This document shows, piece after piece, positions 48,723 through 62,821 of a stretch of 64,000 bases of DNA. The notes under the pieces were generated by a model. The model saw only the letters and a list, made by a program, of their open reading frames with translations, did not search any database and was not told the DNA's origin. Position 1 is the first letter of the stretch; each line of letters begins with the position of its first letter. The stretch lies in contig NC_071343.1 in assembly GCF_027744825.2 (NCBI RefSeq), positions 11,243,366 through 11,307,365 on the forward strand, given 5' to 3'. The translations under genes and the position numbers were made by a program. Source of the stretch: Synchiropus splendidus (Eukaryota > Chordata > Actinopteri > Syngnathiformes > Callionymidae).

Positions 48723-51700
48723 ATGTTACATTTTAGGTCTTCGGGAGTTCTGAAGGACTTGTTTGCTGCCACCCTTAAGCGTCCTCTGCCCGTGTCGAGC
48801 CAGAAGAGCTGGCTCCCCACTCGCCGCCGTGACTTGGGCACCACCTCCGCAGATGCCAGAGCAGCTCAACTCAAGGTCCTCCATGCCGCCGCCGACTCGC
48901 GACGCTTTGGGCCGCACACGCAACACTTCCGCAGCTACTGCGCGAAGGTAGAAGGCGCCGTGGAGCCGGAAGAACAGCAGAAGAAAGATGGTGTCAGTCC
49001 CGCGGAGAGCACCGACAAGTAGGTTTCCAGCTTAGTGAACCTGGCGAGGGCTCGGTGGTGGCTGGTGAAGCCGGCGACTCATGACGCATACAACCGCCAG
49101 CAGATGCTTTCTTATCTCTGTAGTTCTCGCTGTCAACAGGTATTCAATAAACGTTCATGGACTCGCTTAAAAAAACTCGTGGTAAATGGTACGTGTTACT
49201 TGATTTTATTTGGCGTCTCTTAAAAGTTCCCACTGGTCTGAATTTAATGCTAAATAAGATCGTTGTAATAATATAAATGATGTGGGGAAAGTGTTCTCTT
49301 TTCCCTGACATTAGCAAGCACGTTTTCCTGTGTAGAGGAAGGAAGGTCAGAATTCTAGAAAGACCTTGAAACGTGACACTGTGCCGCCACAAACTGTAGA
49401 AATGGAGAGCAGAAATCCCTGGAGGGGAACTGGTCATTAACTGGCTTTGGAGAAACGTCTCAGCTTTATTTATACGTTTGTAGCAGATGTAGGAAACGTT
49501 TGAGGTTGATCATTTGGACTGTACGCAGTTATATTTGCAGTTAAATCATTTCTATTTTTTCCATGTCTGTAGTTTTTCCAAATTTGTATTTATAGACACA
49601 GAGTACCTTTGCAGTTTTGTTGGGACCTGCTTCAAATGGTGGGTCTAATCTATATGCTTTTTGAACTCTTGTGGTTGAGTTTGAGAGTATGACCTCTCTT
49701 AAGGGCATCACTATCCCCAGTGATTGGTGCTGCAGCTTTACGGTCTACAAGGCTGTTGGAGTTTGTTTGTTCTCCCTGTACGTATATGTTTTCCTCCATG
49801 CACTCCAGTTTGGATTAGGAGAGCGATGACCCCTGCCTCTTGCCTAGTGTATCTGTTCACCTGTGAGGGGTTCAGTGGAAAGTGATGGTCATCTGACGGC
49901 TGCACGTGCTGCAGTAACAAATGTTGGCGTAATCACAGACTTGAAAAATTAAATACGTTTTTGCTGAGTTTCAAAGCTACTCTAGTAGAATGATGCTTTC
50001 TTTGTGTGCTTGGTTTTTATACTGGCTGAAACAATTGGCTCTGAAAGGGGCTGGGAGCGATGAGGAAATGACAGAGGGTTAACCTTCTTTGTGTTCGAGG
50101 GCAGCACTTTTCCTTTTCAGGATTTATTCTGCTGTTATGGGGCTTATAACATGTCTGTGGAAAGCTTGCTATGGAGGTCATCTTCGTTTGTCAGGACTAT
50201 TTTGGACCTATTATGATGAAGTAAAGGTCAACTAGGACAAGTGATTTTTGTTTCCGTGTGGGTTTATAATTTTTGGCTTCTGAGATAAGTATTATGACTA
50301 TAGTGCATTACATTGTTCTCATAGAAAGTGTGAAACGAGTCCCTGGCAAATGATGAAGTTATTGGGGTTTTTTTTTTTTAAGCAGATCAGCATTTTAAGA
50401 AACCCCTTCAACATAATGTTCCAGTGCTCGCGTTGGCAGAGTGCAATGGAATAAAATCCTAAAATAGCCCTTAAATCATCAGCTTGACCTAATACTTGAC
50501 CTTGTATTGTGTCCATCGCCTGGTTCTTTCGCTCAGCATCTGGGCCCTGTTTACTCAGAAACTCAGGCTTCAGAAGTGCAAACACACTCTCTTCACAGAG
50601 TAGGACCTTTCCGTGGTTAATGGATCAATTGCAAATGGCTGGTTCCAAGTTTCTTTCAAACGAAATGGTGTGCGTAGAAATGGAAAAGAACGTGCGTGGC
50701 TGTTCACACCTGTATATTACAACATTGTTTTCTTTACCACAATATTACCACAGCTATTTTGGAATCATTTTTTTTATTCTAGTCAATGTACTGTGTTGCA
50801 TTGAGGTGCAGGAGAAATGTCCTGTCTATTTCTAAATGGTATCAACATGTAAAAGAATGTACAACGAGATACTGTCTTTTTGACATTTAACTCTGGTGAT
50901 ATTGGCTGTTACCTCTGTCCCATGGACACAGTTATTGGATATATCAAAATGGAAAAAAGAGAAGCCCAGCTGTCAGTGTGTGAGGAAACTGTGCGGAATT
51001 TTGGAATGGTATTCTGTTTTGAGAAGTATAGATACGGCTGGTTTCAGAAATTGTCTTTTATTATTTACGCAATTTACTGGAAATTTCCTATATTCTGCTA
51101 TGATTACCACCATTAACCTTTGACCTTGTGTCATGTTCAGAGGGCCCTGATGTGAAGTGTGTCCTTCCAGTCCAGACACCTGTTCGGTTGCTCCGTGACT
51201 GTAAGGTGCATTTGTTGACTGGAGGCAGATGGAGGTCAAAAACACTCCTTAAAAGACTTGTATGCCTGACCAACCACATTTTAGCAGATCCTGTCTTGTT
51301 TGCACAAGTTAAGGTGCTGTTGCCATGGGTGTGTGAGGAGTGTTTGCACAGTGGAGGACAGGAGGTGTGCCTTAAGAAACTCATGCGCGAGACTATTGAT
51401 GAAGTAAACGGATGTAAAGCTTTCTGCAATGTGTTCTTGCAGTTTAACCCTGATTGTAAAATCTGTAGAACATTGTGTTTGTTGTTGATCTGTTGTTGTT
51501 TTATTTTGGGGATCCATTGTTGGTTGTGTGAGATTGTGAGTGAAAGGCTAACCCCACAGCGTGTAGTTTAAACCACTTTCACTATTGACGGCAAAAACAA
51601 ATGCAATGTAGTTTCCACTTTCTTAGTCATTGGTCTTTGTAAACTGTTTCAGCATCATGTTATTTGAGATGCCATTATTAATGAGCACAGTTCTTTCCAG

Positions 51701-54700
51701 TGCAGGGTCATTAAGTGCACACGGCTTTCAACACATGCCAGATTAGTGAGGGTGATTTACTTGGATGACTACTGAAGCAAAGGAAAGCAGAAGTTGCTTT
51801 GCTGATGTAGGTACGTCGATAACAAGAGCACAGTTGGAATATAGACGAGATGCTTGATGGTCGTACATAACCATTTTGTGGTTCAAAGCGATGAGTTTTC
51901 TCATCTACCAGAGGTTGCACAGAATCCAGCGTGTGAACAGGTCCCAGTGTTTGCTCAATTAATCCGAGCTCAGCACAGCACAGGGCGGGAGAATCCCTGG
52001 AATTCTGGCATGGTGTCGTGCTGCTGAAGGCGTTGTATTGGTAAATTATGATGATGCATGTTACACCTCGCTACATTCTTATTATTTTGAACTGTGTTTA
52101 TTGTGAGTACAAAAATATAAATATATATAGTCTCACAGGATATGCATTTTAGTGCAAGATTAGTCATCTTCCTGGTTTCCCTATCAGATTATTCATTCAG
52201 TTAAATCCTCATTCTTTACCTTTTGATAGTTATGAAAAACAAAAAAAAAAATCAGGATTTTAAGATGGCTTCTGTAGACTTCAGTCTAGTCTACTTTTTA
52301 ACAGCCACCAATATGACGGATTTAAGGCAGTGACAATCGCCACTCAAGGATTCTACCTGAGAGCCAAAATTGCAACATCTTGGACGGTTGTAGTTACACA
52401 ACTACTAGAAAAAAAATGTGACTCACTTTGAGGACTGATATACAATACTTTCACACTAATACTCATTTTGAATGTGTTGCTTGCCTGAGATTTTAGAGAT
52501 TGAAAACTACTTTTAGGTTGTGCTTATTCACAATCAAAGTCAAGTCAAAACATTTGTGTTTATCGTGCGCATTTGGCTTAAAGTTCAAGTTGGTGACTCA
52601 ATATCCAGAGTCCTCAGGGTTCCTTCAGTCTGGAGGATCTGCTCTCCAGCACTCGTGACAGCCCACTCCTCTTCCCCTCAGAAGTCAAGAGTTACTGGAT
52701 GAGTCATTTTCCAACCTCAGTATGAGAAATATAAACGGGTCTCTGTAACTGGGACAAAGTTGACATTCCAAAAAGACTGCATGTTCAAGTTGTACATGAG
52801 GATTGTTTGAGTGTTTTAGAACATAAAGCCAAAGTGTTTTAATCGAACCAGGAAGAAAACGTACTGGGAAAAGTCTAGTTTCTCACTACCAGTACATGCA
52901 AAGGCATTAGGAGTCTTATCAAGTCTGTCAAGTCTTTTTCTTTTCCTGTTTTGGTTGAGTTGCAAGTGGAAACAAACAGTCACTGTCCTGTTATGTCCCT
53001 CATGAGCTGTGGAACCTATTCCTATCAGAAAGCTGCGCCCGATATCTTTTTGAAAGTGTTTAATTATGCTAAATATTTTACCTAACATTTTTCAAATTTT
53101 TGTTTGCCGTTTTGCTGGGTCTTGCTGGAGCATTTGTCTGAGTAGTGGTTGTCTATTGCAGGAGAAGAAATGCAGGAATCCTTCCCAGCCTGGAGGATCT
53201 GCTCTTTTACACCGTGGCTGAAGGTCAAGAGAAGATTCCCGCCCATAAATTCCTCACGGTACATTGATTAAAAAAAAAAAAATTCAAATCAGTAAAAAAC
53301 TATAATCTCATTTAATTTATGTTTATGAATATACGTTCAGGCACTAAAAGCAACTGGGCTCAACACAGCCGATCCCAGACTGAAGGAATGTATGGAGACG
53401 CTCAAGGAAACTTTGAAGAAAACCCCGGATGGTGTGACCCTGGACCGACACCTCTTCAAAAAGTGAGTCTGATCTCCGGACCTCCCGCTTGAAAATGATC
53501 ATTTATCACAAAATGAGTTCATGCTGGTTCTATAACTCCATAGATGCCTATGAACTCATTTGTTGTGATAAATATTCCCCATCTTATTCACATGCCAAGA
53601 AGTTTGTCAGAAATCAGTTTTAAGAAAAACTCTGTTGACAAACTTTCTCCCAGTTGCATGCCGCCGCTGTACCTGAGCATGGTGTTTGTGGTTTGTTCAT
53701 CAGGTGTGTCCAGAGCAACATTGTCCTGCTCACTCAAGCCTTCCGCAAGAAGTTCGTCATCCCTGATTTCCAGTCCTTCACCTCTCACATTGACGAGCTG
53801 TACGAGTCAGCCAAATGTCTCTCTGATGGACAGGTGTGCCCCAATATCCATGGTTGTTTAGATATTTGTTTTATTGCATCATCATCATCACGTTCTGTTG
53901 GATTGGAACAATGGCCAGCTGGGCTTCTGCTCTGATCCACGGACTTCTAATCATCCAGCTGTTCTCCACTTCAAAAGTGTATAGATTTAATATTGTAGGA
54001 TGGAAGATGGTCTCATTGTTCAGGTGCATGTGAGTAGTGGCTGAACATGATCCTCACTGGTTACATGATTAAGATCAATGGAGCTGTAACTTGAGGTCAT
54101 ATCGATCTGCTAGGATGAAACAGTGAAGCTCAAATTCATGAATAATGGAGCTTCATTTCTGCTCTCTTGTAGTCTTCAATTGTGTTTCGATTGAGCTACA
54201 AGCTCATGGAGCCCATTGAGACTGTCACCCTCCGATCTAGGCGTGACCTTTGTCCGTGGCTCTATTATTGTTGCATATTGTCTATAGTTTTGTTTTTCCA
54301 CTGAAAGGGGACACCAGCAGACTTCAGCACTGTAAGCTGAGCTGCTGCAGTGCTTGCCTTCTCTCAGCTGACTTTCTTCTCTTGCAGGTGGCAGACTACA
54401 TTCCTCAGCTTGCCAAATTCAGTCCTAACTTGTGGTCGGTGTCTCTGTGCACCGTTGATGGACAGAGGTAAGCATAAGCAGATATTTACGCAGTGACCGA
54501 TCAGAGATTTTACTTTAGGAGGATTGTACAGTGGTTGGACAGAAAATGGAGACACCATAAAGCTTTGAAAAAAAAAGGTTTGTAAAAAAAGCTTTGAAGT
54601 GTTTTCATTATTTTGTCCAACCCCTGTTTATGTTCATCTGCATGATTTGATTTTTTTTTTTCTTACTTGCTTTTTAAACATAATCCATGTGTAAAACTCT

Positions 54701-57700
54701 AAAATGAGAGCATCAATTTTTAACGTTTTTGGAAAGATATTTTAGATAGATGGCACTGTGGAAAAACAGAAAATATATCAGCGACTATAATTTAAATGTA
54801 GCGACAGCATGGTCAGACACTTAATATTTCACCTTCAATCTTAAATAGCACATGAGACGAAACACTTATTGCCTTAGAACTGGTTTTGCGTGAGACTGGC
54901 TGTAACTGTTATTCGTTTTTAGTTAAAAGTATGAGCATAAATCTAACGCAAGCGGCCTTTATATGGGATTTTTCTATTCGATAATTGATGGTCAAAAGAA
55001 TCAGCTGTGAACAACCTTCTGTTGTAATTCAATCTGTTTGGAAAGCAGAAGGAATAAAATTATTTTATCATCAGTTTTATCTGTCCCCACCTTGTTCTGG
55101 TCTGACTTCCTTCCAGAAATGTGGCGAGTTTTGTTTTGACCACATTCCAAAACTCATTTTGCTGATTGCATAATGACCAAATGCTACTTGGAGGTTTGGT
55201 GTCTGTAATTTTCACTCGAGATATTTGGAATAGCTAAAACTGCACGTTGCCAAATGACACAAAAGTGTGCTCCAGTTTTGTAACCATTGTTACATGAACT
55301 TCTCTGTACCACAGAGTGTATGTTCAGTTAAGATGCTTGCTAAGTGAAAATAAAGTGAGATTACTCCAGTAAAACCTGACGTGTTGAGTGACTCTGACAG
55401 AACAAAAATTGTCATCAGTTTTGCTACATTTAGAAAGCAAACCTTAGCTCTGTATGTAATCTTTACTGTAAACCTGTGTGGAACAAAAGTCAAACAAGTG
55501 TGGCGTATGAATAGCTAAAAACAAACATAGTAAATCAACATTAGTAAGCAATCGTTTCTTCTTGAAACTCGCGTCAACATCTATGCTACCAGTCTTGCTA
55601 TCGTGATACAGCACATGCTTACAACAGTTGACCAAAGCAGGATCACTATGTGCTGAACATTTTGAACAAATGTGTTCATCGTGTTGAGTCATTGATTTAT
55701 GACATTGCTGTTTATTTAAAATAGTTATGAACAAAGTGTACGGTAAGATTGAGTGGTAAAAATGTTTCAGGAGTGCTGCAATAGGAGTGCTCTGATCAGT
55801 GTCTTCTCTGATCGGCTGCTGTGAAATATCACAAGTGTGGGTTTGTTGTGTTTATGTGAGAGCAGGTGTCGTAAAGATAAGGTTGAATCAGGCATTCGGT
55901 AATGAAGGTGTTGTGCTCCCTCTGCTTGATCTCCGTCTTCGTTTTATAACAAGACAGTACTTGACCTAATTTTTCATATCTTCTGCATTTCTTGAGTCTA
56001 ATCACAGCAACTGCCGCAATTCTGGATTCAAAGATAATCTTTATCATCGTGTCCTGTGCAGGCACACAATCGGAGACTCCAAGGTTCCGTTCTGTCTGCA
56101 GTCCTGCGTGAAACCGCTCAAGTACGCCATCGCTGTCCATGATCACGGCACAGAGTATGTCCACAGTTTTATCGGGAAGGAACCTAGTGGCCTGCGCTTT
56201 AACAAGCTCTTCCTGAATGAAGATGGTGAGTGGTTTCCCTTTTAGGCCTGAATCATGATTTGTGATTTTGAATCTACATTTTTTTTTTTTTTTTTTTTTT
56301 TTTTTAAGTATTAAAAAATGTGTTTGTTTCGGAAGTTTGAACACAATGTTTAATGAAACATCTAAAATATTATACATAATATTTTTTATGTAAAATAATA
56401 AAATATAAATATTCCTTTTTTGTTCCGGTTCTATGTTTTGATCATCTCCTCGTCTAAAGTAGAAGCGGAGCCAAATGAAGAACAATATAACAGCTGTTTT
56501 TTTTTTTGTTTTTTTTAGCTTCACTTGGTTCATAAAATCCACTTTGTAAGTGGCAATGAAATCAACACTGTAAAGTTTGGGTTCTTCACATTGCTCTGTC
56601 ACAATCGTAAACGCCACCCAGCCGTCTGTTGCTTAAATACTTTTTTACGTTAACATTAAACTCCAGACTTGATCAGAGAAATATATTATAATAAGTTGTT
56701 TTGTTTTTGTTCTAAAATGGAAAAACTATTCATTGGCCCTTTTAATAAGTGCCCTGATAATTCCATTTTGAGCCCCATTCTTCATTTTATATGGACCTGG
56801 GAGCGGGTCTGTTAAGTTCACGACAAGGCTGGAATTTAATGCTCCACCGTGGTGTTAGAAGCTGACCAACAGCTGCACTTCAATGACTTCAGTGATTTTT
56901 CAAGTTGGGCAAGCTGATTTGAAACCTGATGTTAAAGCAAACGAAAAAGACTTTTCTGAGTAGCTCGTGCTGATGTTTACAGAAATTTGTTTGATGTTTT
57001 CATTTTCATTTCTTTTGGGAAGTGAGTCTCTTAGATTGCTCCGATGAGTCAGTAGTCAGCATATTGAGGCCAAAGAGACACAGGAAGTGGAGCAGGCGTT
57101 ACAGCATCTGAGATTCAGTCGAGTAACTGGCAGTATCAAAGTCAATTGTCTGAAGTCAGAGGTGATGGAGCTTAAGAAGCGCATGTTGAGTATTTGTGTT
57201 TTCAAAAGTCCATTGTTGAGCATGATTAAGATTTGTCTACATTTACTGAAGTTTGCTGTAGTGTAATCTCTACTCTATCACCGAAACAGAGCAGACATTG
57301 TGTATTATGTAAGTTTGCAGATGAGCTAAATAAATACCAACGTGACAAATGCTGACTTCATGATGAACCACATGGTCCTCATCAACAATTTTGTTGGATA
57401 GTTGTCTAGTTTGTCTGCAACTTTAAGCCCCTCCAGGGTCAATTTCTTTTGATGGAAATAATGTCTTCCTCCACGTCTGCTGGAGCAACAAGGGATATTT
57501 CCATTTTTCACTATTGTTTGACTGTTGTCAAGTACGGGCTATGTGAAAATTCTGGGGGACTTTCATCAGGGGCTTGTGCTTTTGTGTTATGGGGCAACCA
57601 AGCTATTTATTTTTGTTTGTTTTATCAGTTGTTTCTATGACGTCTGGATTGTAACCAAAATGAATTCCTGACTGACGTGATTGATCTCTACTTCTTTGGT

Positions 57701-58786
57701 GTATGTTTTGCCTCAACCAGAGATATAATGAAGAGCTCTGTCATCTGCCGGAGACCAAGAGTAGAGCACATTTTTCTTGGCGACGGTCACGGCAGATAAA
57801 AATGGCTTCAGACTGTCTTTCAAGCTCATGACCAGTCCTTGGAAGAGTTCTTTACCTGGAAATCAGCGTGTGGTCTGTTTACATAACCTGCTGTGTCAAC
57901 AAGTCTGATGCTGTTGGAATTTGGCTTCTCTCATTAACCTATTTCCAATGCCAAACCTATTTCCTATTCTTAGCAATTTCTCCACTGGCGTCTGAATGCT
58001 GCAATGTCATCATCCTGTATTGGGATTCGGCCAGTGGGCACCCCAGGCAGTCCTCACGTGTGTAGAGATCAGGGTTTATTTAGGAAGCCGGTGAACCAAG
58101 TGTTGTCTTAAATCTCCAGTAAATCCCCTTAGGGCCTGCGGCTGTTTACAGACAGGTGATCTGCCAGGAAACCACTTTGTTGGAGTCATTGTTATGTATT
58201 TATACTGAAGTTGCTGTTTTTAATCTCAGGAACGAGGTGCTGAATGTTTGATGACTTGGAATCAGACTGCTTTTTTCCCCAGTCAGCACAATACCAAAAT
58301 CAAGAGTGTGAGGTGGTAATTCTCAGATGGAAGCCAAAGGGTCTGTTTGTCATGACCCTCTCTAAAGAGCTCATGGTGTCCTCTAGTCATCTACTGTATC
58401 ATTTGAAAACGTAAAAGAAGGCGTACTGTACAGGCCAATGCATCAGTCATGTTGTGAACAGAAACAGTCTGGTCTGGGACTTGCCTAATCGTTTTCTTCT
58501 TCATCTGACCTCTTTGTTGTTGCTCTGCACCCATGACCGACTCTTCGCTTTACTGTGTCAACTAAGGTCTTGCTTATTTACAGATAAGCCCCACAACCCC
58601 ATGGTGAACGCCGGCGCAATCGTTTGTACGTCACTGATAAAGGTAAATACTGTTTAACCTCTTTGGTCTGTGTGTTTCTACACTTTGGGAGCTGCTTTAA
58701 TGTATCTATGAAAAAGTATGTTCCCTTTTATTCTTAGAAATAGTCTCATGTTGTGCTCAACAAGTTTCAGTTTTCGCAGACAATAA

Positions 58787-58824
<38 letters not shown>

Positions 58825-61800
58825 CCAGTAACTTTCCAAAATATTCTAGACTTCCACAAGAACCAGGAGGTCACAGCCTTCATTGGCAAGTTGTTCCTGT
58901 TGTTATTCATTCCTGAAGCACCCGTGTCTGCCTCAGCATAACCTGCTTTTCGTCACACCAAAGGGCATTTATTTATTCATTTCTATAAAAACACTCGTAC
59001 ACTGGCATTCACAGATGATATACGACATGTTCTGTTGCAAGTGTTTCAAACAAAACATCCTGTTATTTTTGATAGCATTGGGTCTAAAATGCTGCATAAC
59101 GATGGCCTGAAGATCCTTCCGCTTTAACAGGAAAAAAATTGGACAATGTCTTTGTCCGTAAAAATGTTAACTGCTCGCTAATACTCACAACACATGAGCA
59201 CACATGTTCAAGCTTCAAGCTACGTTGTTGTTTTGAAATAATTTCTTGTGTATTGTATTACGTTGATGGGTTAAAACAAAAATCCTAGTATGATAATGTC
59301 TAAGAGGAACATGGGATGCCAAGGGATCGCTGGTGTAGGCCTGATGTTTTCATTGGGTTCAGCTGCTTACTGCCAGTATACAGGTGTCTACAATTATTGC
59401 ATTTTTATACCAACAGAGATTTCATATTCATAGCTTTAAAAAAACAAATGGATCCCTTTTAATATATGAGTTGATTCCTTAAACATGTCATTCTTTAATA
59501 AGTTGTCTGCATGTGGAGTGAAATGTGTTTGGCCTGTTTGTATATATTTTGATTAGATTTGGATTTGTATAAATGGTGAGTGAGCTCGGAATGATGGGTC
59601 ACGGATGTGCGACCCCTTTGCTGAGGTTAATCTGTAACCTGAATGTCCCCCATTCCTTTCCCTGGTCAATTTTCAACAAGTTGAATGGTGCGTCATAGGA
59701 CAAATAATGCAATCTGCAATGCTTCAGTTTTTAAACTCAATATTATTAATACGGAAACTATTAAAATATAGTCATATTGAAAGAGGGAAGTGACTTCAGA
59801 AATCAGGCCTTGTCACCTCCTAAGTGTACAATGTTATAATATGAGGCAATTGGAAAACAAGAGCTTCTTTAATATAGTGAACTCTTGAATTGTGAACTTG
59901 GCGGTGCTATCACATTTAAACTCTTTCACCAGTTTTATGTTGTCTTTTTTTTCCCCAAAAATTTCTATCAATAACTTTAACTACATACTTTGTTCAGTAC
60001 TTGTTGTATGAAAAAATAAATGTAATGTGAGGTTTTAGAATCAATCACAATCAATTACATTCAGAATGGTCAAATTTAACTTTAATCTGTGCACATGAAC
60101 TTAAACATCAGGGTGGAGTGCTCCAGTGATGAGCAAATTCTTTGCTGCATGACGTGCACAGAACTGGTGCATCTATTATGAAGAATGTTAACGTTTCCCA
60201 TCCATCAGCACAATCTCATTTAGTCCCCTTCATCGTGGATGTTTTGGTTATGACACCTGAAATCAGTGACTCATTCACTGAAAAAATTGTCTCTGCGAGA
60301 GAAAGTTTACACACATTTCTGTAGTTATTCGATCGGAATGAATGGGTTAAACTCTCAGCTCAGTATGAATACTTGTCTTTGGTGTAGTGCTCAGCTCGCT
60401 GAAGAGAAATATCAGCTCTGTGCTACTTGTGGAGTGAGGGTAAACGTCGAAAGGATTCAAATCAGACAGGATATGCCCATCCTGAAGAATATTTGTGTAC
60501 GTGCCATTTTAGGTGACCAACACACTAATGTGTTTTAATGGCTTCTTCAAGATACTTTGAGTTGACATCAACTCAAACAGCCAAGAAGTCATTTATTGTT
60601 TCTTTTTCTATTACCTGATGACTGTATGGCTGCCGCCAGGTTTAGGAATTGGCCCTAAACCAAGTGTTGCCCACAGGCTCCCCTTTATCACTACAGTAGG
60701 TAGTCATCGATCAAGCAAGAAAATAGTTGGAAGTAAAGCTCGGAGGCGTGTGGCGAAACAAGCTCTCGCTTGTTGCTTGGTTGTGAGAATCTTCGAATTC
60801 TTTGACACGACTTGAGGACTTCATGACACTGCACACAAGAAATTGAGGGGGAAGTTGCATGATCCCGCTGTCATTTATGGACCTTAAACTAGCGATGCCC
60901 GATATTTCCTGGACTGTACCTCTGCCAGGTTGCCACATGCATCTTTCATGATATGAAGTAGTGCAGTGATGATCTTGCTGTTTGCAACTTCACCACTAAT
61001 TGAACGACATGTATACTTTTCTTACGAGAAATTAGAAGAATGTTTTATCTTTAGTTTCACTTGTCAAAGTAAAGGCAAAATTCTGAAAGTTTTTTTTCCC
61101 TGTTAAATTATAAATCAGGTCTGGCCTGCTCGTGAGCATTAGTGGAAATTCCAATCCTGTTTGGAAGCGAGTTCTCTCTCAGCTCAGTTTTATTAAAACA
61201 GAACTTGACTGCAACATGGCAACCAATTCTCTCTGTTTCAAAGCGAACAATTCGAACCAATCTTTGCCTGGTTAATATCGTGCATCACTATTTTATCATC
61301 AACTCCTTAACCATTGAGAACTCAGACACATGCCAAGTCTCCAGCCTGCTCAGCTTCCTGTGTCTTTTTTTTCTCCTCTGGACGGGAAAGCGAATGTTTC
61401 CGGTGGCGCTTGTTTGCCCCAAACTGTTGTGTCATGGTGCTTGAAGGCAAAATATTGTTGCTGTACTTGTATGTTGTTGCATATTTTACAGACTTAGCAA
61501 CTGTGGGAAATAATGACTGCAGCTGCAGGTCAAAATGACGTTGGTAATTTTTTCTTCCTTTTCCATATCTATCTCCTCGCACTCTCCCCTCAACCCCTCC
61601 CCCCTTCTCTCCTCTTCTCCTCCCAGTCAGCCCAGTAGACACCCATCTAGTGAATCTTAACACCTCCATCAGTGTTTTTTCTTCTTCTACACGGGCAGGT
61701 TTTAAATGTTAAACACATATCACAAAAGGTTTTTGGACAAAGGCCACTTCAGTGTGCATGTGTGTCAGTTTGTGTTTTGGTAAATACACAACAAAAAACA

Positions 61801-62768
61801 GAAGGTGAAACGGATCATCTCTCCTTCATTTTCCCTAATGTTTTGGCCTCCCTGCTCGGATGAACCAAAGTTAACTTCATGTTTACACACACTCATGTTA
61901 TGGTAACACAAATGAGGTATTTACAACGAAATCAACAACATTCATTCAAAAATAGTTTTTTTTTCTTTCTTGTTTTATATATATATTTTTTATCTGCATT
62001 AACTGGTCACGCAGGTTTACTAAACCTTCATGTAACTTTAGAAGCTTCTGTCACTTGTACGTTAAACCAATCAGATTGTTTGTAGCTCATGTGATTTGAT
62101 GACAAAATCTTTTTCATACATTGCTAATAGTGTCAGTTTAATGATCAACAGTAGCATTTTCATTGTATTGCATTTGTTTTGACTTTTGTGTCAGACTGAA
62201 ATGTGAACGTTAATTGCAGACTTTTTCTATTTCTCCATAGCAAGGTGAAGGCAACGCCGAAAAGTTCGACTATGTAAGTATCGCCTTCCCATAGTTCTTA
62301 GATGGAAGTTATTTTTTGTTTTATTCTTATATATTCCTTTTGATGTATGTAAAAATTGCCAAACATTTTGGGCCGTTCACTGTTATGTACATAAGAGGAG
62401 GCTAAATAAAGCCTTAAATTGGAAAGAATATAAGCCACTAGTGCCTTCTCACTTTGTTCAGAGGTCACACTGTATTGTTTAGCTGTGGTTGACTTGCTCA
62501 TCTCAAAATTTACTCCCCAAACTCGTAAGACTCGAGGCTCTCTCACAAGTGTCTTTCATTTTCCTCTACAGCAAGTTTTATAGGCCAATGATCGGCTAAC
62601 CCAACCACTTCAGACATTGTTGACAGCTTGTCTTAAGCGGCCGATTTGTCTCCCAAAATGTGGACATGTTATCTTTCCTTTACCTGTTCTCAGCCAGGTC
62701 AGCACATCTATAAACTGTCCATTCAAAACTAAAACATTCACCGAAGTATGAAAATTAGAAAGTGGAAG

Positions 62769-62821
<53 letters not shown>

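Noticed and set aside
55829..56617. 262-codon antisense open frame across gls exon 6
   Set aside because: It runs through the poly(T) tract as a Lys run and through the antisense of a conserved exon. No homology and no ATG-led structure.
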